This document shows, piece by piece, positions 1 through 5,371 of a DNA stretch of 8,705 nt; within the stretch, counting starts at the first letter, position 1; each line of letters begins with the position of its first letter. The notes under the pieces were generated by a model that had not been told where the DNA came from, ran no database searches, and was given only the letters and a program-made list of their open reading frames with translations. Source of the DNA: Candidatus Margulisiibacteriota bacterium (GTDB taxonomy: Bacteria; Margulisbacteria; WOR-1; O2-12-FULL-45-9); contig JAQTLJ010000041.1 in the NCBI GenBank assembly GCA_028714935.1, positions 1 to 8,705 of the forward strand, written 5' to 3'. The translations under genes were made by a program, and so were the position numbers.

Positions 1-2217
1 AGCCAACGAACTGACGATCGCCCCCAATTTAAAAGAGAGCGGGTCATAGACAAATTCCACTTCGTGCTTTCCTGGCGGCAGAGGGACCGCGCGGAACATA
101 TAATTCGCCCGGTAGATACGCGCTTCCCGGCCGTCCACATAAGCTTTCCAGCCGGGGTAAAACCATTCGCTCACGAACCAGTAACCGCCGGCGCCGGGCA
201 CATCCTCTTCCAAAATTATCTCCTCACGCGGCTTAAATTGCGGGCTGAAAATATGATCCAATATCTTCTGCCGGTCCTTCATGATCTTGGCTTTCGGCGC
301 CAGAAACGCCCGCGGCAGGACATTTCTATTGCGGTATAAATAGATCTCCCCGCGCTTGATCATTTCCCGCCGCCGGCTAACCAGCTCATAGCCCGGCTGG
401 AAAAACTCTCCCGGCGCGATCAAATACTTGACGTTCAACAGGTCCAGGATACTGATCCCCCGGAGAGAATCCAAAGTGTAAATACGATTGATCACCCGGT
501 CCTGCTCTGCTCCACGGATCGATTCATAACCGTCAATATCTGCCAGCCCGTAAAGCATGTTTTGGTTGGAAGTCAACCGGTCGCGGATCGAGATCAGGGC
601 TTTTTTATAATTATAAAACTCGCTGCCTGTCTCCTGGTGAGAACGCTTATAGATCTCCGGGGAAGCAAAATAACGAAAAACTGACCGGTCTTTTTTCAGT
701 AGAGTAATATTCTCTGAGCCGACCTTATAATCATCTTCTTTGATCGAGAAGTTGGCCCCGATATTGGCCGTGAACAGGTCCAGGAAAACTAAAAATGCCA
801 GGCCGGCAGTAAAATATTCCTTCCTGACTTTTCTGTAACAACTGGCGATCAGCCATAAGTTAATCGCCAACAAAAACAACAGGATTATCCCAAAATTGGC
901 GATATCGCGGGGAACCGATATTGCCCTGACATACTTCTCCCAGCCCAAACTGATCTCTTCGCTGAATAACGGCCGCAAAACCGTAAATACCGCCTGCTGG
1001 TTTAAGTAGCCCCAGGCGAAGACACAAAATAATGGCACCAACAAAGCAAAAAGGACCATTATCGTTCTTTTCATCCTTGGCGTTTCTTCCCACAGCAGGT
1101 CGCTGCCCAACCCGCAAAGCAGGGAAACGATAAAGACCAGGATAAAAGTGAATTTTATCGGATAGCGGAACAGGTTAAAGCCGGGAATGAATTTATAAAG
1201 CAGAAAATAAACAGGGATCGGCGAATAAGAACCGATCAAGATAAACAAGACCAGGACGATCCCCGCACCCAACCAGAAGATCCGGCGGTCTTTATGTAAA
1301 AAGAGCGCAAATAATGAGAGATAAGCCGGCACCATCCCCAAATAAGGGAATTTGGTCCAATCTCTCTCCACCCAGGGCAATGCTGTAACATGGAAAAAAT
1401 ATGGGAAAATAAAACCGATCAATTTGCGCGGCTGAAAAGAGAAATAACTGGCTTCCCGAAATGAGATGCCTCCCGCCCGGGCTGAATGCATCAGGAGCTC
1501 AACAAAAGGGAACAGTTGAACGGCTGAGATCAAAATCGCCGTTATCCCGCTCAATAAAAGTATTGATATCCCCTTCCCCACCTCCCGCCACCGGCCAAAC
1601 CGGGAAGCCACAAGGTAGCCGATCAGGAGCCAACCGGTGCCGTAAAGGATCGTCGGTTCGCCGCCGAGGAACATACAAGCCAGGAATATACCCGTTAAAG
1701 CAACGTTGGTAACAAGTAACGTGTAACGCGAATCTCTTAAGGCACGCCGGTAAAACAAGAAAACCAGAGGAAGCCAAATTATTGATGATAAAGTCGTAGG
1801 CATATGTAAAACGGATAGCGTGTAACCGGAAAAAGCATAAACGAGGCCGCTGCCAAATGAGGCGAAAGTCGATATTTTCAGCTCCCGGCAAAACAGATAC
1901 ATAAAGAACGCAGCCAGGGGGAAATGGAGTATCAAGAACCAGCTGAAAGCACGATCAAATGGGAAAACATAATAGAGCAAAGAAAAAGGATAAAAGACCC
2001 CGGGTTGGAGCACTGCCAGAAAAGGAAACCCCATTGAAATATGGGGATTCCACAAGGGGATGTGGCCGGCTTTAACCACCTCTGCCATGACAAAACGATA
2101 AGGATAAAAATAAAAGGTCAGGTCGCTAAAGCAGAATAAATACCCCTGAAAAGCTTCCCGCCAAAACCAAAATAGCGAGATCCCCAGGAAAGCCAATAAA
2201 ACCAGAGCTTTCTTCAT
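1..2217 (-). CDS. YfhO-family polytopic membrane protein, C-terminus cut by the window edge
   Basis: The frame is open for 739 codons from the ATG at 2217 to the left edge with no stop, so the gene continues outside; B. subtilis YfhO is about 860 residues, so roughly the last helices are missing. Residues 1 to about 490 are a long series of hydrophobic helices. Near the N-terminus is Asp32, followed by PLWNP (54-58) and the GFPFLA stretch typical of the family's first periplasmic loop. A soluble part of about 230 residues follows, with DLLNVKYLI, then a C-terminal beta domain with WFYPGWKAYVDG and LPPGKHEVEFVYDPLS, all hallmarks of YfhO proteins. Bacillus YfhO is linked to glycosylation of lipoteichoic acid using a lipid-linked sugar and resembles GT-C enzymes; the substrate here is unknown. 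The gene sits just after the pilin terminator and has no clear SD. The family call is firm; the function is inferred. Confidence 0.9.
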   Translation of the reverse strand, partial: MKKALVLLAFLGISLFWFWREAFQGYLFCFSDLTFYFYPYRFVMAEVVKAGHIPLWNPHISMGFPFLAVLQPGVFYPFSLLYYVFPFDRAFSWFLILHFPLAAFFMYLFCRELKISTFASFGSGLVYAFSGYTLSVLHMPTTLSSIIWLPLVFLFYRRALRDSRYTLLVTNVALTGIFLACMFLGGEPTILYGTGWLLIGYLVASRFGRWREVGKGISILLLSGITAILISAVQLFPFVELLMHSARAGGISFREASYFSFQPRKLIGFIFPYFFHVTALPWVERDWTKFPYLGMVPAYLSLFALFLHKDRRIFWLGAGIVLVLFILIGSYSPIPVYFLLYKFIPGFNLFRYPIKFTFILVFIVSLLCGLGSDLLWEETPRMKRTIMVLFALLVPLFCVFAWGYLNQQAVFTVLRPLFSEEISLGWEKYVRAISVPRDIANFGIILLFLLAINLWLIASCYRKVRKEYFTAGLAFLVFLDLFTANIGANFSIKEDDYKVGSENITLLKKDRSVFRYFASPEIYKRSHQETGSEFYNYKKALISIRDRLTSNQNMLYGLADIDGYESIRGAEQDRVINRIYTLDSLRGISILDLLNVKYLIAPGEFFQPGYELVSRRREMIKRGEIYLYRNRNVLPRAFLAPKAKIMKDRQKILDHIFSPQFKPREEIILEEDVPGAGGYWFVSEWFYPGWKAYVDGREARIYRANYMFRAVPLPPGKHEVEFVYDPLSFKLGAIVSSLA

Positions 2218-2224
2218 GTTAAAG

Positions 2225-2233
2225 AGTATAGCA
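2225..2233 (-). promoter_or_regulatory. Possible extended -10 promoter for the YfhO-family gene
   Basis: On the minus strand the sequence reads TGCTATACT, a TGn extension plus a five-of-six -10 hexamer (2230-2225). Transcription would start about at 2218, at or one base before the ATG at 2217, giving a leaderless message. This matches the absence of an SD before that ATG. No convincing -35 is present. It lies right behind the pilin terminator, so the gene needs its own start. Predicted only. Confidence 0.5.
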
Positions 2234-2234
2234 T

Positions 2235-2268
2235 AAAAAAATGATGGCTCCGGAAACGGAGCCATCAT
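2235..2268 (-). terminator. Intrinsic terminator of pilin copy A
   Basis: A perfect 12-base-pair stem, ATGATGGCTCCG (2241-2252) with its complement (2257-2268), closes a four-base loop. On the minus strand it is followed by a run of T residues (2241-2235). It lies about 30 bases past the pilin A stop. The inner GGCTCCG/CGGAGCC core is shared with the terminator of copy B. Confidence 0.93.
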
Positions 2269-2276
2269 AATCAGAC

Positions 2277-2290
2277 AGACTTATAAGTCT
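2277..2290. repeat. 14-base palindrome at the end of pilin A
   Basis: AGACTTATAAGTCT is a perfect palindrome located at the position of the unshifted stop codon of pilin A, between gene and terminator. It is conserved exactly beside copy B at 2783-2796. In RNA it could form a weak five-pair hairpin with a TATA loop. Its role is unknown. Confidence 0.7.
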
Positions 2291-2295
2291 ACTGG

Positions 2296-2673
2296 TTACC
2301 AGCTTTGACGTCCACCAACGGTGGTGTTGATCCAAACTTGTCCTGAGCCGCTGTCATATCTCCAGCCGGTGCCGGCAGCGGTCGGGGCAGTGCCTAAGGT
2401 AATCGAGCTGCTGTTGGTATAGGGTTCCATCGGGATCCTGTTGTCCGCGAACATACTGGTATAAACGCTGGCCGGGAAAACTGCGCTGCCGTAAGCAGCA
2501 TTGCTGGCGTAGGTAATAGCTACGGAAGCACGTAAGCTGCCCAATGACGCCCTGGCGGCATTTTCCCTCGCGATCGCAGAAAGATCAATGAACCGCGGCA
2601 ATGCGGTCGCAGCTAAAATACCCAGAATAACGATCACCATTACTAATTCGATCAGGGTAAAACCTCTTTTCAT
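2296..2673 (-). CDS. Type IV pilin-like prepilin, copy A (frameshifted C-terminus)
   Basis: 125-residue prepilin. A short basic leader MKRG is followed by FTLIELV, giving the prepilin peptidase site G4/F5; the mature protein has N-terminal Phe1, the essential Glu5, a hydrophobic helix to about residue 25 and Pro22. The C-terminal part has the small globular layout of minor-length pilins (IPMEPY, then GWRYDSGSGQVWIN) and no cysteines. It could be a T4P major pilin or a type II secretion pseudopilin; the ALPRFIDL stretch is reminiscent of MSHA pilins. The start follows a strong SD at 2691-2684. Relative to copy B it carries one extra C in CC at 2312-2313, so the last residues read GRQSW instead of DVKAGNQ and translation stops at 2296 rather than 2289. 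Whether this is real divergence or a sequencing error cannot be told here. Confidence 0.92.
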   Translation of the reverse strand: MKRGFTLIELVMVIVILGILAATALPRFIDLSAIARENAARASLGSLRASVAITYASNAAYGSAVFPASVYTSMFADNRIPMEPYTNSSSITLGTAPTAAGTGWRYDSGSGQVWINTTVGGRQSW

Positions 2674-2683
2674 TTCTAATCTC

Positions 2684-2691
2684 CACCTCCT
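2684..2691 (-). promoter_or_regulatory. Strong SD of pilin A
   Basis: AGGAGGTG on the minus strand, 10 bases before the ATG at 2673. It fixes the start, and because the predicted transcript begins at about 2691 the SD would sit at the very 5' end of the message. Confidence 0.85.
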
Positions 2692-2697
2692 GAGAAA

Positions 2698-2725
2698 ATT
2701 TTAACATACGCCCGCCCTTTGTCAA
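2698..2725 (-). promoter_or_regulatory. Promoter of pilin A
   Basis: Minus strand: a consensus -35 TTGACA (2725-2720), a 16-base spacer, and -10 TAAAAT (2703-2698) preceded by TGT, i.e. an extended -10. Near-consensus elements suggest strong expression, fitting a structural subunit. The same promoter, with changes only in one spacer base and one -10 base, precedes copy B. Confidence 0.88.
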
Positions 2726-2741
2726 GCCAACTTCTGTACAT

Positions 2742-2774
2742 AAAAAACAAAGGCTCCGGTACCGGAGCCTTTGT
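2742..2774 (-). terminator. Intrinsic terminator of pilin copy B
   Basis: A perfect 28-base palindrome (2747-2774) with core GGCTCCG/CGGAGCC folds into a 12-pair stem around GTAC and is followed on the minus strand by T residues (2747-2742). It lies 20 bases past the pilin B stop. It separates copy B from copy A, so each pilin gene is its own transcription unit. Confidence 0.93.
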
Positions 2775-2782
2775 AAATAGAC

Positions 2783-2796
2783 AGACTTATAAGTCT
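2783..2796. repeat. 14-base palindrome at the end of pilin B
   Basis: Identical to 2277-2290; here it overlaps the TAG stop of pilin B (2797-2795). Confidence 0.7.
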
Positions 2797-3178
2797 ACTG
2801 GTTACCAGCTTTGACGTCACCAACGGTGGTGTTGATCCAAACTTGTCCTGAACCGCTGTCATATCTCCAGCCGGTGCCGGCAGCGGTCGGGGCAGTGCCT
2901 AAGGTAATCGAGCTGCTGTTGGTATAGGGTTCCATCGGGACCCTGTTATCCGCGAACATGCTTTCATAAACGCTGGCCGGGAAAACTGCGCTGCCGTAAG
3001 CAGCATTGCTGGCGTAGGTAATAGCTACGGAAGCACGTAAGCTGCCCAATGACGCCCTGGCGGCATTTTCCCTCGCGATCGCAGAAAGATCAATGAACCG
3101 CGACAATGCGGTCGCAGCTAAAATACCCAGAATAACGATTACCATTACTAATTCGATCAGGGTAAAACCTCTTTTCAT
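2795..3178 (-). CDS. Type IV pilin-like prepilin, copy B
   Basis: 127-residue prepilin, nearly identical to copy A. It has the same MKRG leader, cleavage before Phe, mature Glu5 and hydrophobic N-terminal helix. Differences from A: mature residue 22 is Ser instead of the widely conserved Pro, VYTS becomes VYES, NRIP becomes NRVP, and the C-terminus is DVKAGNQ. I place the start at the ATG at 3178 because its spacing to the SD (10 bases) equals that in copy A; a TTG six bases upstream (3184) would leave only 4 bases and add two residues absent from A. It lies directly downstream of the pilB-pilC operon and has its own promoter. A T4P major pilin or a pseudopilin are both possible. Confidence 0.93.
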   Translation of the reverse strand: MKRGFTLIELVMVIVILGILAATALSRFIDLSAIARENAARASLGSLRASVAITYASNAAYGSAVFPASVYESMFADNRVPMEPYTNSSSITLGTAPTAAGTGWRYDSGSGQVWINTTVGDVKAGNQ

Positions 3179-3188
3179 TATCAAGTTT

Positions 3189-3196
3189 CACCTCCT
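3189..3196 (-). promoter_or_regulatory. Strong SD of pilin B
   Basis: AGGAGGTG on the minus strand, 10 bases before the ATG at 3178. It decides between that ATG and the TTG at 3184. Confidence 0.85.
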
Positions 3197-3207
3197 TTTC
3201 CCTTGAA

Positions 3208-3235
3208 ATTCTAACATACGCCCACCCTTTGTCAA
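3208..3235 (-). promoter_or_regulatory. Promoter of pilin B
   Basis: Minus strand: TTGACA (3235-3230), 16-base spacer, TAGAAT (3213-3208) with an upstream TGT extension. It begins 4 bases past the stop of the preceding membrane-protein gene, with no terminator between, so read-through from the operon is also possible. Confidence 0.88.
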
Positions 3236-3239
3236 GCAA

Positions 3240-3665
3240 CTATCGCCGATTAATAAGATAGGCGCTAAAAAAAAGATAAATACTGACGACGAGCAAGATA
3301 ACCCCGAAAACCTTGCGCGAACCCATGATCAACTCATCAGCTGAAAAAACCAGCTTGTCAAAAAGATTGGACAGCCAGAACAGCCAGTTTGGCAAAAACA
3401 GATAGAAGAACCCGGTTAACAGGCAAAGCAGCCAGACCGGTGTTATGTACCACAGCTCGGGATAAAAAGAGACTAAATAGATCAACCAAACCCCAATAAA
3501 AACCAGCAATAATCCGACCCAGATCTTGGCTTGACTAAGCCTGTCGTCCAGATATAACACTATCGTGTTCCCTGCCTGCGACAACCGATGCAATAATCCC
3601 GGCGTAAAAATAATAAACAGGCCGAACAGTAGACAAATCAAGCCGCTGACCGTTAAATACATCAT
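3240..3665 (-). CDS. Unrecognised four-helix membrane protein, paralogue of its upstream neighbour
   Basis: 141 residues with four likely helices at about 4-22, 47-66, 72-91 and 118-137. It contains an internal repeat with an exact 70-residue period and no gaps: C11/C81, G15/G85, P22/P92, L28-S29/L98-S99, D40/D110, G51/G121 and others (about 15 identities in 60 columns by hand). Each half is helix, P..(L/W)L..LS turn, an acidic D(D/E) amphipathic segment, then helix. It also aligns without gaps to the upstream protein (about 61 of 140 identical by hand). The start ATG at 3665 has GGAG four bases upstream; a second ATG follows at once. It lies 12 bases after the upstream gene and just before the pilin B promoter, so it is probably the last gene of the pilus operon. 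I do not recognise the family; an accessory role at the pilus base is only inferred from position. Confidence 0.85.
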   Translation of the reverse strand: MMYLTVSGLICLLFGLFIIFTPGLLHRLSQAGNTIVLYLDDRLSQAKIWVGLLLVFIGVWLIYLVSFYPELWYITPVWLLCLLTGFFYLFLPNWLFWLSNLFDKLVFSADELIMGSRKVFGVILLVVSIYLFFSAYLINRR

Positions 3666-3677
3666 TTGTCTCCGTTA

Positions 3678-4100
3678 TTATTTGGTCAGCAAAAAAGCTG
3701 AATAAAAAAGATAAATTGCCGAAACCAGAAGAATGACCCCCAAACTTTTTCTCGCGCCGATAATCTGCTCATCGGTCGACATTAAAAGTAAAGAGGAAAC
3801 ATTTGAAAGCCAATCCAGCCAACCAGGCATAAAAAGGTACAACAGGCCAAATAAAAGGATCAACGTGCCGACGATATGCAGATACCAGAGCTGGGAATAA
3901 CTAAAGGCGACCGAGATTATCCACCCGCCGATGATCACCATGGCGATTCCCGCTGGCATCCTTATCGCCTTCAATTTTTCATCAATAAAATTGACCGGTT
4001 TATTAAACACCTCACCCAAAACAGCGATCAGATCGCGAGAAAACAGCAAAAGCAGGGAAAACACCAGAGCAATGATCCCGATTACCAGCAACCATTCCAT
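3678..4100 (-). CDS. Unrecognised four-helix membrane protein following pilC
   Basis: 140 residues, four likely helices at about 3-20, 50-68, 73-92 and 117-137. The most conserved part relative to the downstream paralogue is residues 88-136: YLF, P.WL.WLSN (92-100), a D-E pair (110-111), GxRK (115-118) and GVILLV (121-126). The N-terminal half is a degenerate version of the C-terminal half with the same 70-residue period; Pro22 of the paralogue is Arg here. No signal peptidase site or enzymatic motif is visible. A good SD (AAGGAGG) lies 11 bases before the ATG. The gene starts 47 bases after pilC and ends 12 bases before its paralogue. I do not know this family; the neighbourhood suggests a membrane component linked to the pilus machine. 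Confidence 0.85.
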   Translation of the reverse strand: MEWLLVIGIIALVFSLLLLFSRDLIAVLGEVFNKPVNFIDEKLKAIRMPAGIAMVIIGGWIISVAFSYSQLWYLHIVGTLILLFGLLYLFMPGWLDWLSNVSSLLLMSTDEQIIGARKSLGVILLVSAIYLFYSAFLLTK

Positions 4101-4147
4101 AAAATTTTCAGCCTCCTTCTAAAGACAACCGCGCCTGTTCGTCAAGA

Positions 4148-5371
4148 TCAAAAGTTCTTATAAACTTTGACCAGATCCCACATCGGCATAAATATACCCA
4201 AAGCAAAAATAAGCAAAAAGACCGCCAGGATGCCAATCAGGATCGGCTCTAGTAGCGGCGTCAAATTTTTAATGGTGTAATCAGCTTCCCGGTCAAAATA
4301 ATCGGCGACCTTGTTCAGCATTTTCTCCAGCGTCCCGGCTTTTTCCCCGATCGCGGCCATGGAGATCGCGATCGGTGGAAAGACCTTGCTGCCTTTCATC
4401 GGTTCGGTCAGATTTTTCCCCTTGGCCACCTGCTCGCGGATATCAATGATCACCTTGGAGATCACCTTATTTTCCGCCGTGGCGGAAGAGATCGTCAACG
4501 CCTCCAGAATAGGGATGCCGCTGCCCATCATCGCCGCCAGCATCCGGTTGAACCTTGATAAATATATCTTGGCAAAAAGCGCGCCGAAGATCGGCGTTGA
4601 AAGGACAAAACGGTCCCAGGAATATCGCCCCCTCTCCGTGCTTAAGAACCGGTTAAAAAGATAGATCGCGGCTATTGCAACCGACAAGATCATCCACCAG
4701 AAATGACTGACCACGTAATTTATTCCCATCAGGATCCGTGTCGGCAGCGGCAGGTCCGCCTTGAAGGAGCCGAAGAAAGAGGCGTAGCGCGGGATGACGA
4801 ACGTGGTCATAATGATAAAAGCGCCGATCAGCGTGATCCCCACGATCATCGGATAACGCGAAGCGGTCTTGATCTTATTCCCGGTTTCATAATCCTTTTC
4901 CAAAAGATTTGAGATCCGGTCAAGCACTTCATCCAGGATACCGGCGCTCTCGCCGACCCGGACCATGTTGGTCATCATCGGGGAAAAAACTGCCTTATGT
5001 TTTTCCAAAGCATCGGAAAAAGACACTCCCGACTCCACATCGGTCCGCACCGCCAAGATAACATTTTTAAAATTCCCATTCCTGACCTGCTCATGGACCG
5101 CATCCAAGCCTTCGATCAACGGGACCCCGGCTTCCAAAACCGAAGCCAATTGCCGGGTAAAAACTATCAGGTCTTCAGGATCGACTTTTTGAAAAGTGGC
5201 GCGCCATTTCTCAAATTTCGCCAATATACCCGATTCCACCTGGGAGATGGAGATCGGCATAAAACCATTCTTTTCCAGCTGGACGGCAACCGCCCTGGAA
5301 TCTTCCGCCTCCATCGTCCCGTCCGTCAGGACTCCGTAACGGTCCCTGGCTTTATAATAATAACTAGTCAA
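4148..5371 (-). CDS. pilC: Type IV pilus inner-membrane platform protein PilC (GspF family)
   Basis: 407 residues, normal length. PilC/GspF proteins sit in the inner membrane, where the assembly ATPase acts on them to drive pilin into or out of the filament. The N-terminus YYYKARDRYGVLTDGTMEAE is typical. Two T2SF domains are visible, about 65-190 and 268-392. The first holds FTRQLASVLEAGVPLIEGL and GESAGILDEVL, the second its counterpart GEKAGTLEKMLNKVADYFD and TPLLEPILI. Likely helices are at 173-193, 216-241 and 373-396. The start is a TTG at 5371 that overlaps the pilB stop by 8 bases; the next Met is residue 20 and would cut into the conserved N-terminus. Such overlap suggests translational coupling with pilB. 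GspF of a type II secretion system is the alternative, less likely with pilB and pilins beside it. Confidence 0.95.
   Translation of the reverse strand: MTSYYYKARDRYGVLTDGTMEAEDSRAVAVQLEKNGFMPISISQVESGILAKFEKWRATFQKVDPEDLIVFTRQLASVLEAGVPLIEGLDAVHEQVRNGNFKNVILAVRTDVESGVSFSDALEKHKAVFSPMMTNMVRVGESAGILDEVLDRISNLLEKDYETGNKIKTASRYPMIVGITLIGAFIIMTTFVIPRYASFFGSFKADLPLPTRILMGINYVVSHFWWMILSVAIAAIYLFNRFLSTERGRYSWDRFVLSTPIFGALFAKIYLSRFNRMLAAMMGSGIPILEALTISSATAENKVISKVIIDIREQVAKGKNLTEPMKGSKVFPPIAISMAAIGEKAGTLEKMLNKVADYFDREADYTIKNLTPLLEPILIGILAVFLLIFALGIFMPMWDLVKVYKNF

Larger units (their letters stand above)
2273..2727 (-). repeat. Pilin cassette, direct repeat unit A
   Basis: This unit matches 2779-3237 in the same orientation, from just past the pilin stop through the whole gene to the -35 element. 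In the coding part I count 9 substitutions and one single-base indel over about 384 bases. The 5' leader between -10 and ATG is 24 bases here and 29 in unit B, and its sequence has diverged apart from the SD. Confidence 0.95.
2779..3237 (-). repeat. Pilin cassette, direct repeat unit B
   Basis: Partner of 2273-2727; the offset is 506 bases on the left and 510 on the right, explained by the one-base indel and a five-base longer leader. It is the copy adjacent to the pilus-machine operon and has the full-length reading frame. Confidence 0.95.

Noticed and set aside
1461..1891. Open frames on both strands inside the YfhO-family gene, also at 64-339 and 860-1117.
   Set aside because: They lie wholly within a 739-codon open frame with clear family motifs, have no SD, and their translations look like low-complexity shadows.
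3179..3184. TTG at 3184 as the start of pilin B, adding Met-Ile.
   Set aside because: The SD is only 4 bases away, and copy A has no equivalent upstream start; the ATG at 3178 has identical spacing in both copies.
2241..3237. Repeats with palindromes, considered as a CRISPR array or insertion sequence.
   Set aside because: Only two long units, each containing a pilin gene; no short regular repeats, spacers, transposase or target-site duplication.
4101..4147. A TTGACG followed after 17 bases by TTAGAA on the minus strand, a possible internal promoter before the first membrane-protein gene.
   Set aside because: The -10 match is poor and lacks the TGn extension seen at every other promoter here; the gap is more simply an intra-operon spacer with an SD.
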